Assembly (NCBI RefSeq): GCF_025244765.1
Contig: NZ_CP104209.1
Span: forward strand, 868,001 to 932,000
Reading direction: 5' to 3'
Source: Empedobacter stercoris
Lineage (GTDB): Bacteria; Bacteroidota; Bacteroidia; Flavobacteriales; Weeksellaceae
Length of the DNA: 64,000 nt
The notes under the pieces were generated by a model. It did not search any database, had not been told where the DNA came from, and saw only the letters and a program-made list of their open reading frames with translations. Shown piece after piece: positions 18,473 through 28,260 of the stretch (the stretch's first letter is position 1; each line of letters starts with the position of its first letter). The translations under genes and the position numbers were made by a program.

Positions 18473-21061
18473 ATGAAGAAAAATTTAACGCTGCTATTTT
18501 CAGCGTTTGTTTTATCTATGGCTGCGCACGCCCAAACGGCAGAGCAAATTGTAGATAATTACGAAACGAAGGCAATAGCTGGTAATGTTGAGTACAAATT
18601 TGCTCAAACAATTAATGACAACGCCACACAACGAGTTTACACGCAAAGAACTTATCAAGGTATTCCGATTTATAACAGTTACTCAACTTATATTATTAAG
18701 GAAAACCAAGTCATCTCTAAAACTTCATCAGAGAATTTTAATATTTCTTTAAATAATGCCAACATTTCTCCTGCTCTTAGTATGGACGATGCTTTGAACA
18801 AAGCCGCACAATTTGAAGGTTTAAAAATTTTATCTAATACCAACTCAACTCAAGAAGGAATTTATTTCTCTAATGAAGAGTCTGCTGAACTTGTTTATTA
18901 CATTAATGAAGATAATCAAGCAATCTTAAGCTATACATTTAGTTATCAATTAGTAAAAGAAAACCAAAACGATATCATTCATGTTGTCATCAATGCAATG
19001 AATGGCGAAATTATCGAAAAACATAACAACACATTAAGTTGTGGATTTGACCATGGATCTTTTCATAATGAGAATTTAGCAACATTCAATAAAGCAGATT
19101 GGGATTGGTTATATAGTGACGTTAATAATGCAGCTGCTCCTCAATACAATGTTTACCAATTACCTTTAGAAGCTCCTAATCGTGGAGGAAGATCTTTTGC
19201 CAATTCCTCTGTTTTTAACGCTGTAGCTTCTCCTAACGGTTGGCACAATACAGCAGATTCAACAATAAAAACAAGAACAGAAGGTAATAACGTGCGAGCT
19301 GTAAGAGATCATAATTCTATTGGATATCAAACTTATAATTCTGCATACAACACAATCACATTAAAAGATACCGATTATGCTGACGGTGGAAATAATTTGA
19401 ATTTCGATTTTCCAATGGATTTAACTGAACATCCTTACACAAATTGGGAAGCTGCAACTACAAACTTGTTCTATATGAACAATATGATGCATGATATTTT
19501 CTACAACTATGGATTCACAGAAGCTAACGGAAACTTTCAAAAAGAAAACTTTGACAAAGGTGGTACAGGAAATGATGATGTTGTTGCATTGGCACAAACA
19601 GGTTTGTCAATAGGAGCTATTAACAACGCTACATTTGCTACTCCGCCAGATGGTAGATCTCCAAGAATGGCGATGTATCTATGGAAAAAAACACCAGTAC
19701 CACTTATTATCAATTCACCCGAAAATATTGCAGGTGGATATCAAGCAACTATCCCTACTTGGGGAGGAGCTTTGACTTCTACAGCTTTAACAAAAGACTT
19801 AACTTTACTTTTAAAAAGTGAAACCACTGGAACTCCATACGATGGATGTGGAACAATTACTAACACAGCAGAAGTAAATGATAAAATTGCTGTCATCTAT
19901 CGTGGAGATTGTTCTTTTGAATCAAAAGTAAAAACCGCACAAAACGCAGGAGCAAAAGGAGCTATTATTGTAAATAATGTCGCTGGAATGATTAATATGT
20001 CAGGTAGTGATACCACAATTACAATTCCTGCAATTTCTATTAGCAAAGCAGACGGTGACGCTATTATAAAAGAATTAGAAAATAAAACGGTTGTGAATGC
20101 TTCGCTTGTAAAAGGTGAAGATTCTTATATTGACGGAAGTTTAGACAACGGTATTATCGCTCACGAATATGGACATGGAATTTCTAATCGATTAACAGGT
20201 CCTATTACAAATGCGAACTGTTTAAATAACCTTGAACAAATGGGAGAAGGTTGGTCTGATTTCTTTGGATTGATGATTACGCAATTACCAACAGATACAA
20301 GTACAACCAAAAGAGGTATTGGTACTTTTGCGACAAGTCAAAATCCTGATGGCGCTGGTATTCGTCCTACAGTCTATTCTACTGATAAAACTGTTAATCC
20401 TGCCAGATACGGTTTATTAAAAAGCTTTGGAAATGGTGACTCTCCTCATAATACAGGTTATGTTTGGGCATCTATGCTTTGGGATTTAAACTGGAAAATG
20501 GTAAACAAATATGGCTTCTCTCCAGATATGTATAACGGAAAAGCAGGTAACAACATGACTATACAGTTAGTAATGACAGGACTAAAACTACAACCTTGTG
20601 CTCCAGGTTTTGTTGATGGTCGCGATGCAATCTTAAAAGCAGATGAGCAATTATTTGAAGGTGCTAACAAGTGTGATATTTGGGAAGCATTCGCTAATCG
20701 TGGTTTAGGTTACAGCGCAAAACAAGGAAGTGCAAATAGTAGAATTGATGGTACAGAAGCTTTTGATATGCCTCCTGCAGATGTATTAGAATGTAAATTA
20801 TCTACGTCTGATATCAAAGAATCTACATTCCAAATGTATCCTAACCCTGCTAAAGATATCGTTTATATTACAGATAAATCTATCAAAAATGATATCAAAG
20901 TTGATATTGTTGATATGACTGGAAAAGTTGTTTCAACTAAAACAGTGAAATTTGACGGTCAAAAAGGAAGTATTTCTACCGAAAATTTACCAAAAGGTAT
21001 TTACATCTTAAAATTTGAAACAAGTAACGGAACAGTTACAAAAAAATTAATCAAAAACTAA
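18473..21061 (+). CDS. Secreted M36 (fungalysin-type) metallopeptidase with T9SS signal
   Basis: This 862-residue exported protease has a signal peptide ending AHAQ, an N-terminal FTP-like propeptide, a catalytic domain interrupted by a protease-associated (PA) domain at about 440-545, and zinc motif HEYGH at 564-568. Glu592 in GEGWSDFF is the likely third ligand. Residues from about 785 form a type IX secretion system type A sorting domain (QMYPNPAKD to the C terminus, with GIYILKF). It is therefore released or surface-attached through T9SS. Monocistronic, with a strong terminator. Confidence 0.93.
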   Translation: MKKNLTLLFSAFVLSMAAHAQTAEQIVDNYETKAIAGNVEYKFAQTINDNATQRVYTQRTYQGIPIYNSYSTYIIKENQVISKTSSENFNISLNNANISPALSMDDALNKAAQFEGLKILSNTNSTQEGIYFSNEESAELVYYINEDNQAILSYTFSYQLVKENQNDIIHVVINAMNGEIIEKHNNTLSCGFDHGSFHNENLATFNKADWDWLYSDVNNAAAPQYNVYQLPLEAPNRGGRSFANSSVFNAVASPNGWHNTADSTIKTRTEGNNVRAVRDHNSIGYQTYNSAYNTITLKDTDYADGGNNLNFDFPMDLTEHPYTNWEAATTNLFYMNNMMHDIFYNYGFTEANGNFQKENFDKGGTGNDDVVALAQTGLSIGAINNATFATPPDGRSPRMAMYLWKKTPVPLIINSPENIAGGYQATIPTWGGALTSTALTKDLTLLLKSETTGTPYDGCGTITNTAEVNDKIAVIYRGDCSFESKVKTAQNAGAKGAIIVNNVAGMINMSGSDTTITIPAISISKADGDAIIKELENKTVVNASLVKGEDSYIDGSLDNGIIAHEYGHGISNRLTGPITNANCLNNLEQMGEGWSDFFGLMITQLPTDTSTTKRGIGTFATSQNPDGAGIRPTVYSTDKTVNPARYGLLKSFGNGDSPHNTGYVWASMLWDLNWKMVNKYGFSPDMYNGKAGNNMTIQLVMTGLKLQPCAPGFVDGRDAILKADEQLFEGANKCDIWEAFANRGLGYSAKQGSANSRIDGTEAFDMPPADVLECKLSTSDIKESTFQMYPNPAKDIVYITDKSIKNDIKVDIVDMTGKVVSTKTVKFDGQKGSISTENLPKGIYILKFETSNGTVTKKLIKN

Positions 21062-21084
21062 TTTTTAAGTTTCAAATTATATAT

Positions 21085-21118
21085 AAATCCGAGAAATTTC
21101 ACTTTCTCGGATTTTTTT
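21085..21118 (+). terminator. Terminator of the M36 peptidase gene
   Basis: AAATCCGAGAAA pairs with TTTCTCGGATTT and is followed by a run of T. It lies just after the stop codon. Confidence 0.85.
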
Positions 21119-21205
21119 ATTCAATGATTTTTTTTGAATTAAATCGAATATTATTTTGTTTCAATATTTCTAAAAATTTAGCTTCTTGATTATTCTTAAT
21201 TTGTT

Positions 21206-21916
21206 TTATTTTTTAAAATACATTGTAGTTTCTATGATTGTATTATCTTTTTTTTGTTTCTGTAAGACTTGAAAATAACAATTTTGATTTTGTTTAATAT
21301 TTTTAGGATCAAAGAATAAATATTTACTTGTTGAACTAGAGTTTACTTTTTTGTCTATAAATACTGTATCATAAATTTTTATGATTTCTTTATTTGAAAA
21401 GTCATTAACTAATTTATCAGAACAAAGTATGCAAACGTAGGTTTCTAATTTTTCAAAGCTTGATAACATATATTTCGGAATATTTACAATGATAGAATCT
21501 TTCGTGTGTTTATAATAAAAACTGAAATCATTATTTATAACTCCTTTTTTTAAGTTTTCTGATTGTTTAAAAACTTTATATTGATTCTTATATATTTTTC
21601 CATTAATTCTAATATTTTGAGACATAACAACAGTTTCTAATTTATCATTTACATGATATAAATCTGAACTCCATCCAATTAAACTTCCTATTTCTTTATT
21701 TTTACCTAATAAACGAAGCGTGTCAATAGTTTTTAAAAGATGATTTTTAGTGAAACCATTTTCCAAGTAAGTTGAATCATCAATATATCTTCTTGTAAAA
21801 TAGTCAAGAGAATCGTTTTTCTTTCTAAATGTTGAAGTTTCTAAAGTTTCTATTTGTGCTTTATTTTTACAATTAAAGAATAATAAAAAGAAGAAAATAA
21901 GGTATAAATATTTCAA
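21206..21916 (-). CDS. Putative lipoprotein of unknown function
   Basis: This 236-residue protein begins with a hydrophobic stretch ending FFNC at residues 13-16, a plausible lipobox. The mature part is rich in Lys, Asp and Ser, with a short CILCSD sequence around residue 165. No family is recognised. It appears more AT-rich than its neighbours and stands alone, facing away from the ABC-F gene. Confidence 0.65.
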   Translation of the reverse strand: MKYLYLIFFFLLFFNCKNKAQIETLETSTFRKKNDSLDYFTRRYIDDSTYLENGFTKNHLLKTIDTLRLLGKNKEIGSLIGWSSDLYHVNDKLETVVMSQNIRINGKIYKNQYKVFKQSENLKKGVINNDFSFYYKHTKDSIIVNIPKYMLSSFEKLETYVCILCSDKLVNDFSNKEIIKIYDTVFIDKKVNSSSTSKYLFFDPKNIKQNQNCYFQVLQKQKKDNTIIETTMYFKK

Positions 21917-21960
21917 TGTCGTGTTTATTAAAATTAAATAAATCTACAAAATAATTCAAT

Positions 21961-21968
21961 TATCTTTG
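21961..21968 (+). promoter_or_regulatory. -7 box of the ABC-F gene
   Basis: TATCTTTG matches TAnnTTTG and lies 21 bases before the ATG at 21990. Because it overlaps the upstream codons of the longer frame, it supports the shorter start. Confidence 0.6.
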
Positions 21969-21989
21969 CCGCAATTATTCGATAAAAAT

Positions 21990-23621
21990 ATGATTACAGT
22001 TAATGATATTGCCGTTCAATTCGGTTCTACAACGTTATTTAGTGGAGTTAGTTTTGTGATAAATGAAAATGACAAAATTGCCTTGATGGGCAAAAACGGA
22101 GCAGGTAAATCTACTTTACTAAAAATTGTTGCAGGTCTCAACAAGCCTTCTTTAGGGAATATTTCAGCGCCAAAAGATGCAATCATCGCTTATTTACCTC
22201 AACATTTGCTTACTGAAGACAATTGTACAGTTCGCGAAGAAACGTCAAAAGCGTTTGCTGAATATCTTTCGATGAAAAATGAAATTGATGAAATCAATGA
22301 GCAATTAACTGTAAGAACTGATTACGAAAGTGATGCGTACATGAAATTAATCGAGCGTATGACAGAAGTAAGCGAAAAATTTTATTCGATAGAAGAAGTA
22401 AATTACGAAGCCGAAGTAGAAAAAGTTTTGAAAGGAATGGGATTTTCGCAAGAAGACCTCGATCGATCAACTTCCGAGTTTTCTGGAGGATGGCGTATGC
22501 GAATTGAATTGGCTAAAATTCTTTTACGCAAACCAGATTTAATTTTATTGGATGAGCCAACAAACCACTTGGATATCGAATCGATTCAATGGTTAGAGGA
22601 TTTCTTAAAAAATCAAGCCAAAGCTGTCATGGTTATTTCGCATGACCGCGCATTTGTTGACAATATTACCAATCGAACAATTGAAGTAACGATGGGCCGC
22701 ATCTATGATTATAAAGCAAAATACACCGACTATTTGGTTCTGCGTCAAGATCGTAGAATTCATCAGCAAAAAGCGTATGATGAACAACAAAAATTTATTG
22801 CTGAAAATAAAGCATTTATCGAGCGCTTTCGTGGCACATTTTCTAAAACAGAACAAGTGCAATCGCGTGTTCGTATGTTAGAAAAATTAGATATAATTGA
22901 GATCGATGAATTGGATACTTCTGCTCTTAAATTGAAATTCCCACCCGCTGCACGTTCTGGTCAATATCCTGTTATTGTCGAAAATTTAGACAAATCCTAC
23001 GGTGATCATATTGTCTTTAATGATGCGAATATGGTGATTGAACGTGGTCAAAAAGTTGCTTTGGTTGGAAAGAATGGAGAAGGAAAATCGACAATGATTA
23101 AAGCAATTATGGGCGAGATTGATTATAATGGAAAATTAGAAATTGGTCACAATGCTCAAATTGGATATTTTGCTCAAAACCAAGCTGCATTATTGGACGA
23201 AGATTTGACTATTTTCGAAACTGTTGATCGTATTGCCGAAGGTGATATCAGAACACAAATCAAAAGTATTTTGGGTGCATTTATGTTCAAAGGCGATGAT
23301 ATCGATAAAAAAGTAAAAGTTTTGTCAGGTGGAGAAAAAACACGTTTGGCGATGGTAAAATTATTATTAGAACCTTATAATGTGTTAATTTTAGATGAGC
23401 CAACAAATCACTTGGACATGAAAACAAAAGATATCATCAAAGATGCGTTGAGAGAGTTTGAAGGAACCGTAATTTTAGTTTCTCACGATCGTGATTTCTT
23501 AGATGGTTTAGCAGAAAAAGTGTTCGAATTTGGAAATAAACGCGTCAAAGAACATTTTGAAGATATTAAAGGCTTCTTGGCTACAAAAAAAATGGAAACA
23601 TTGAATGAAATAGAAAAATAA
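21990..23621 (+). CDS. ABC-F family ATP-binding protein
   Basis: This 543-residue soluble protein has two ABC ATPase domains and no membrane segment. The first Walker A is GKNGAGKST near residue 37 and the second is GKNGEGKST near residue 350. Two signature motifs are present (FSGGWRMR and LSGGEKTR), each with Walker B LLDEPTNHLD or LILDEPTNHLD. The linker between domains is the charged ABC-F arm. Members act on the ribosome in translation control. The layout is closest to the Uup/YbiT housekeeping type, and I see no evidence for antibiotic resistance. Confidence 0.9.
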   Translation: MITVNDIAVQFGSTTLFSGVSFVINENDKIALMGKNGAGKSTLLKIVAGLNKPSLGNISAPKDAIIAYLPQHLLTEDNCTVREETSKAFAEYLSMKNEIDEINEQLTVRTDYESDAYMKLIERMTEVSEKFYSIEEVNYEAEVEKVLKGMGFSQEDLDRSTSEFSGGWRMRIELAKILLRKPDLILLDEPTNHLDIESIQWLEDFLKNQAKAVMVISHDRAFVDNITNRTIEVTMGRIYDYKAKYTDYLVLRQDRRIHQQKAYDEQQKFIAENKAFIERFRGTFSKTEQVQSRVRMLEKLDIIEIDELDTSALKLKFPPAARSGQYPVIVENLDKSYGDHIVFNDANMVIERGQKVALVGKNGEGKSTMIKAIMGEIDYNGKLEIGHNAQIGYFAQNQAALLDEDLTIFETVDRIAEGDIRTQIKSILGAFMFKGDDIDKKVKVLSGGEKTRLAMVKLLLEPYNVLILDEPTNHLDMKTKDIIKDALREFEGTVILVSHDRDFLDGLAEKVFEFGNKRVKEHFEDIKGFLATKKMETLNEIEK

Positions 23622-23635
23622 ACACTTTTCAAAAT

Positions 23636-24202
23636 ATGAATAAACAAAAACTATTTGCTGTATTATTCTTGATTATTTCAAGCTTTACTTACGCTCAAAA
23701 AAGGTATGTAGATGTAGAATTAGTGAAGATGAATAATGATACAATCCAATCAAAAATGATGGTAATTGTCAATCTATTTAATAAAAAACTTATTAACGAT
23801 GCCAGTTTTTATAAAAAATCCATCTTAGTTGATGACAACAAGAAGAAAACAGCAAAAATTAAAGCAAAAGATATCAAATCTTTATCTTTCACTAACTTAT
23901 ATGATCGTAAAGTGACTTATGTAAACGATGGAAATCAATTGAAAGTTTTAGTTTATGATGGAAAAATAAAATGGTATCAAAGAATTTCTCAACATCCGAT
24001 GGATGGCTCGATAAGCTACCATGATTATTTAGTTAATGAAAAAAATGAAGTTTTTCCTTTGGGCATGTTTAATCATCGTAAAAACCAACTTAATAAAGCG
24101 ATTGCAGACCATCCTGAATTATTAAAGGAAATTGAAAATCAACGCATGGATGATATTGATTTATTGGATATTTTAACACGTTATAACAACTCAACACTAT
24201 AA
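23636..24202 (+). CDS. Exported protein of unknown function
   Basis: This 188-residue protein has a signal peptide (MNKQKLFAVLFLIISSFTYAQ). The mature domain is basic and beta-rich, with a C-terminal acidic helix (QRMDDIDLLDILTRYNN). No known family is recognised. The gene begins 14 bases after the ABC-F stop and ends at a terminator, so it is probably the second gene of that transcript. Confidence 0.65.
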   Translation: MNKQKLFAVLFLIISSFTYAQKRYVDVELVKMNNDTIQSKMMVIVNLFNKKLINDASFYKKSILVDDNKKKTAKIKAKDIKSLSFTNLYDRKVTYVNDGNQLKVLVYDGKIKWYQRISQHPMDGSISYHDYLVNEKNEVFPLGMFNHRKNQLNKAIADHPELLKEIENQRMDDIDLLDILTRYNNSTL

Positions 24203-24204
24203 CT

Positions 24205-24236
24205 TAAAGCCTCTTTATCAGAGGCTTTATTATTTA
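24205..24236. terminator. Bidirectional terminator
   Basis: TAAAGCCTCT and AGAGGCTTTA form a perfect 10-bp stem over a 5-base loop between convergent genes. Its end touches the ychJ stop codon. Confidence 0.8.
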
Positions 24237-24605
24237 ATAAAACTCTCCATCTACATAAAACCATTTGCCATTTTCTTGCACAAATGTAGAAAGCTCGTCA
24301 TGCTCATAGATTTCCCCTTGTTTATCTTGATAATAAGCTCTAAAACGAACTTTATCGGCATTTGCAAAAACAATTTCTAACTTCAACCATTTATTTGATT
24401 TTGCCCAATCTTCGATATCACTAAAATCATTATTTTTTCGGGTAGATTCGTGCGTCGTATCAACCAAATATTTAGGCAAAACTTTTGAAAATGCTGAATA
24501 ACGAGAACGCATCAATTCCTCTGGCGTTTTTGGAACTTCATTGTTTAAATGAAACGGTTCGCAACATTTTTTATATTCTTTTCCTGAACAACAAGGACAA
24601 TTCAT
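24234..24605 (-). CDS. YchJ-family protein with SEC-C-type zinc motif
   Basis: This 123-residue protein starts CPCCSGKEYKKCC, a SEC-C-like metal-binding cluster, and continues with PEELMRSRYSAFSK, the hallmark of the YchJ/UPF0225 family with an NTF2-like fold. Function in the family is undefined. It lies 29 bases downstream of the RDD-protein gene on the same strand and may share its transcript. Confidence 0.85.
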   Translation of the reverse strand: MNCPCCSGKEYKKCCEPFHLNNEVPKTPEELMRSRYSAFSKVLPKYLVDTTHESTRKNNDFSDIEDWAKSNKWLKLEIVFANADKVRFRAYYQDKQGEIYEHDELSTFVQENGKWFYVDGEFY

Positions 24606-24634
24606 TTCTTCTAAATTTTATGCAAAGATACTGT

Positions 24635-25357
24635 TTACTTGTCTTTGTGGTAATGATAATGATCTTGAATCACAACTTGTATAAAATCAATATTTCCTAA
24701 ACCATCACTTTTTACTTCCATGATTTCCTCTAATTTTCGAGTTAATTTTAGTAGAATATCATAATTATTATTCTCCAAAGCAGATGTAAAATTTTCTTTT
24801 ACAATATTAATATCACGATCCGATAAACGATAAACCTCTGGAAAACGAATCTTATACGATTCTGAAACTTCGGCAAAAATGGTTTGAGACAAATCTAATT
24901 TCGGGTTCAAATCAATTAAACAAGTATTCGCCACAATATCGCCTAAACGTTGACCTTTTTTATTAACAATCATCGTAATTAATGCGATAAATCCACCAAA
25001 TAAAAACAACTCAACTATACCAATCACCCAACGTAAAAAATAATCAAAATTATTCGCTCGGTTTCCATCTATCCGAATCACGCGAATTTTCATCAACCAT
25101 TTTCCAATCGTTTGACCTTTCATCAAAATCTCTAAAATCAATGGATACAGCAAAAATATAAATCCATTCACACTATAAATCCCCATCAGAAACCATTCAT
25201 CTCTGTTAGGTATAAAATCAGAAAAATAAGCCAATGCATACACCAATATGATACGAATAATCATATCGATAATATACGCCAGCAATCGTTTTCCGATAGG
25301 TGCAATATTGTAAGCGATTTGCACGTTTTGAGGTGTATTGACTAAAAGTTTATTCAT
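24635..25357 (-). CDS. RDD-family membrane protein
   Basis: This 240-residue inner-membrane protein has the RDD-family layout: GKRLLAYIIDMIIRI near residue 22, then helices, then MKGQTIGKWLMKIRVIR and GQRLGDIVANTCLID. A soluble helical tail of about 80 residues follows. It is divergent, by 29 bases, from the SpoIIM gene that opens a MoxR/DUF58 operon, and this pairing is seen in many genomes. A shared role in membrane or envelope function is inferred; no substrate is known. Confidence 0.85.
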   Translation of the reverse strand: MNKLLVNTPQNVQIAYNIAPIGKRLLAYIIDMIIRIILVYALAYFSDFIPNRDEWFLMGIYSVNGFIFLLYPLILEILMKGQTIGKWLMKIRVIRIDGNRANNFDYFLRWVIGIVELFLFGGFIALITMIVNKKGQRLGDIVANTCLIDLNPKLDLSQTIFAEVSESYKIRFPEVYRLSDRDINIVKENFTSALENNNYDILLKLTRKLEEIMEVKSDGLGNIDFIQVVIQDHYHYHKDK

Positions 25358-25386
25358 ATATTTGATTCACTAACAACTACTCTACA

Positions 25387-26382
25387 ATGAGAGAAGCGCA
25401 TTTTATTGATAAAAATAAGGCTAAATGGTCTGATATTGAACATAATTTAAAAAATAAAATTGAAGTTCATCCAGATGTTTTAGCAAAAAATTACATCGAA
25501 ATTACAAATGATTTGGCGTTTGCTCAAACTTATTATCCAAAAAGTAAAACGAAGGATTATTTGAACGAATTAGCCTTGTTTGCACATCAATCAGTTTACA
25601 AAGATCAACGAACATCAAGCAATCAATTTGTACAATTTTTTAAAGAAGATGTCCCAAATGTGGTGTATAAAAACCATAAAATGTTGTTATATTCTTTCCT
25701 GATCTTTGCTTTAGCAGTTTTAATTGGAATTCTATCTTCACATTTTGATCCCGATTTTACACGCTTAATTTTAGGAAATCAATACGTGGACGAAACCTTA
25801 ATGAACATCAAAAAAGGTGATCCGGCAGCAATTTATAAATCGGGAAGCCAAACGGGTTCTTCTTTAGCAATTACCATAAACAATATTCGTGTTGCATTTT
25901 TAGCTTTTACCTTAGGTTTATTTTTCAGTATTGGCTCAGGATATATTCTTTTTTCGAACGGAATTATGTTAGGCGCTTTTCATTATATGTTTTTCAAAGA
26001 AGGTGTTCTTGGTAAAGCGATGACAGCAATTTGGATGCATGGAACAATCGAAATTTCTGTGATTATTATCGCCGGAGCATGTGGACTTATGTTAGGAAAT
26101 GGATTTATGTTTCCTAAAACGTTATCCCGAAAAAAATCGCTGATTATCAAAGCAAAAGAAGCTGTTATGATTCTTTTAAGTACAGTTCCAATGTTTATTC
26201 TTGCTGGTTTTATCGAAGGATTTATCACACGTTTATACGATGTTAATATTTTTATTAGCCTTGCTGTTATCCTGCTTTCTTTATGTCTAATTGTGTGGTA
26301 TTACATCATTTTTCCTATTCAAAAAAATAGACAAAAAACGAAATTGTTTAATCAAATTTTGGAATCGAATGAAACAGTTTAA
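25387..26382 (+). CDS. SpoIIM-family (stage II sporulation M-like) membrane protein
   Basis: This 331-residue inner-membrane protein has a soluble N-terminal region (1-100) followed by about six hydrophobic segments. It includes the SpoIIM/DUF95 elements NNIRVAFLAFTLGLFFSIGSG and WMHGTIEISVIIIAGACG. The organism type does not sporulate, so the name reflects only family. It opens the operon SpoIIM-DUF4129-DUF4350-MoxR-DUF58, with every junction overlapping or nearly so. Confidence 0.87.
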   Translation: MREAHFIDKNKAKWSDIEHNLKNKIEVHPDVLAKNYIEITNDLAFAQTYYPKSKTKDYLNELALFAHQSVYKDQRTSSNQFVQFFKEDVPNVVYKNHKMLLYSFLIFALAVLIGILSSHFDPDFTRLILGNQYVDETLMNIKKGDPAAIYKSGSQTGSSLAITINNIRVAFLAFTLGLFFSIGSGYILFSNGIMLGAFHYMFFKEGVLGKAMTAIWMHGTIEISVIIIAGACGLMLGNGFMFPKTLSRKKSLIIKAKEAVMILLSTVPMFILAGFIEGFITRLYDVNIFISLAVILLSLCLIVWYYIIFPIQKNRQKTKLFNQILESNETV

Positions 26383-27031
26383 ATTATTTTTGACAATTTC
26401 ACTATTTTTCGTTCAACTTTTCATTTTCGCACAAGAAAAAACTGCAGAATTTAAAGCATTTAAAGAAAAATATACTGGAAAAGATTTTGATTATAATGAT
26501 GTTCCAAAACCTGAAAAAGAATTTGAACCTGGATTTTTTACAAAATTATTCGAAAGAATCATACAATTTCTAACTTACTTACCTTGGGAAATAATTTTTT
26601 ATTTCACAATTGGTTTATTCCTAATTTTCATAGCGTTCCGTGTTTACAAAAATGGTGGAATCATGAAAAAAAATGCTAAAAATTTATACGATGAATCTGA
26701 TTTTGATCTTATAGAAGAGAATTTGGTTAATGTTAACCTTGATTCGTTAATCAACAAAGCAGAAAATGAAGAAAATTACGCTTTAGCAATTCGTTATTTA
26801 CATTATCAAAACTTACAAAATTTAGATAAAAAAGGTTGGATTGAATGGAATCCTAAAAAAACCAATCAACAATTTATCAATCAAATTAAAGACGAAAAAG
26901 CTCAACGTACATTCAGTCAAAATACAAAAATTTTTAATCAAGTTTGGTTCGGAGAATTTCAATTAGATGCGAATAAATACACTGAATTCAAATCAATTTT
27001 TAATCAATTTAATCAATATTTAGCCTCATGA
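26369..27031 (+). CDS. DUF4129-type membrane protein
   Basis: This 220-residue protein has a signal-like N terminus ending IFAQ, one transmembrane helix at about residues 67-87, and a cytosolic C-terminal domain with YALAIRYLHYQNLQNLDKKGWIEW, typical of DUF4129. The ATG at 26369 overlaps the end of the SpoIIM gene by 14 bases. A longer frame from 26291 would overlap far more and lacks a signal peptide. Its stop overlaps the next start. Confidence 0.8.
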   Translation: MKQFKLFLTISLFFVQLFIFAQEKTAEFKAFKEKYTGKDFDYNDVPKPEKEFEPGFFTKLFERIIQFLTYLPWEIIFYFTIGLFLIFIAFRVYKNGGIMKKNAKNLYDESDFDLIEENLVNVNLDSLINKAENEENYALAIRYLHYQNLQNLDKKGWIEWNPKKTNQQFINQIKDEKAQRTFSQNTKIFNQVWFGEFQLDANKYTEFKSIFNQFNQYLAS

Positions 27032-28260
27032 AGAAAAAATTAAGCATTCTATTTGGCGTTGTTTTATTGATTGGATTTATTGTTTTTTCAATGCAAAAAC
27101 TTCGCTACGATTTACCTAAATCGTGGAAAGTAAATCTTGTTCAAAACAGTAAAGATCCTTACGGATTATATGTGATGCACGAAGAAATTGGTAATTTATC
27201 AAAAGGAAAAGTACATGATTTAGAAAAGCTATCTGAACTAAAAATCGACCCTAAAAAGGCAAAAGATTATGCAGTTGTTGTCATCGGCTCAGAAGTTTAT
27301 TTCGATACTGTTGCAAAAAATCTATTAAGTAATATTGCCAGAAATGGTGGTATTGTATTCATCGCAGATTATTACGATAATTTTGGAGACGATACGAATG
27401 GTTTGGATGATGCAATCGTTTTTGACACTGTATATGCGGATTCTACTGTTATCGAAGAAGATTTACTATACAACAAAACGCAAATCATTAAAAATGGTTT
27501 TAAACTTAAAACGGACAAAACATTTAAAATAAAGAAGAAAAAAGAAGTTGATCATCATTATTTTAGTGAAATCACAACTGATTCTGAAGTTATTGGAACT
27601 ATTACGTATGAAAATAAGACTTATCCAAATTACCTGAAAATAAAACCTGAATCTTATAAAGGTTTTTATTTATATCATGCTGAACCTCTTTACTTTTCGA
27701 ATTATTATTTACTGAATGAAGATAATTATTTTTATGCAAAATCGGTTTTAGAACCCTTAAATGGAAAAACTATTTTTTGGTACAATACCTCAAAAACCTA
27801 TGCAGGAAGTTCTTCGATGATGCGATTTATTATGGCAGAACCTGCACTAAAAGCAGCTTGGACAACTTTATTGATTTTACTTTTTCTCTTCCTTATTTTT
27901 AGAAGTAAACGCGAACAACGTATTATTCCAATCTACACAAAAGAAGAAAACCATACCGTGGAATTTGCCAAAACAATTTCTTCTTTGTACCAAGAAAATG
28001 GTGAAGTAAAAGATATTATTTCAAAGAAAATTGACTATTTTTTATATAAATTGAGAAAAACATTTTTAATTGATACAGATGATATTACCAATAAACAATT
28101 CATCGAACTTGTCGCACAAAAAGCAAATTTAAGTCAAGAGGAATGCCTTGAAAATTTTACAATTCTAAAAAATATTTCCCAGAAAAATCAACCGAATGAA
28201 CACGACCTGAAAGTTGTGTATCAAATCATCGAAAACTATAAACAAAAAGCAAATATCTAA
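27028..28260 (+). CDS. DUF4350-type protein
   Basis: This 410-residue protein has an N-terminal membrane anchor (about 7-24), a periplasmic Rossmann-like domain (YAVVVIGSEVYFD, GGIVFIADYYDNFGDD), a second helix near 288-303, and a cytosolic helical tail. This matches DUF4350 proteins that accompany MoxR/DUF58 genes. It overlaps DUF4129 by 4 bases and the MoxR gene by 1 base. The domain resembles glutamine amidotransferase-like folds used to bind ligands, but no activity is shown. Confidence 0.82.
   Translation: MKKKLSILFGVVLLIGFIVFSMQKLRYDLPKSWKVNLVQNSKDPYGLYVMHEEIGNLSKGKVHDLEKLSELKIDPKKAKDYAVVVIGSEVYFDTVAKNLLSNIARNGGIVFIADYYDNFGDDTNGLDDAIVFDTVYADSTVIEEDLLYNKTQIIKNGFKLKTDKTFKIKKKKEVDHHYFSEITTDSEVIGTITYENKTYPNYLKIKPESYKGFYLYHAEPLYFSNYYLLNEDNYFYAKSVLEPLNGKTIFWYNTSKTYAGSSSMMRFIMAEPALKAAWTTLLILLFLFLIFRSKREQRIIPIYTKEENHTVEFAKTISSLYQENGEVKDIISKKIDYFLYKLRKTFLIDTDDITNKQFIELVAQKANLSQEECLENFTILKNISQKNQPNEHDLKVVYQIIENYKQKANI

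Noticed and set aside
21990-23621. ABC-F gene as antibiotic resistance determinant
   Set aside because: Its linker and motifs fit housekeeping ABC-F proteins, and no attenuation leader or mobile context is visible.
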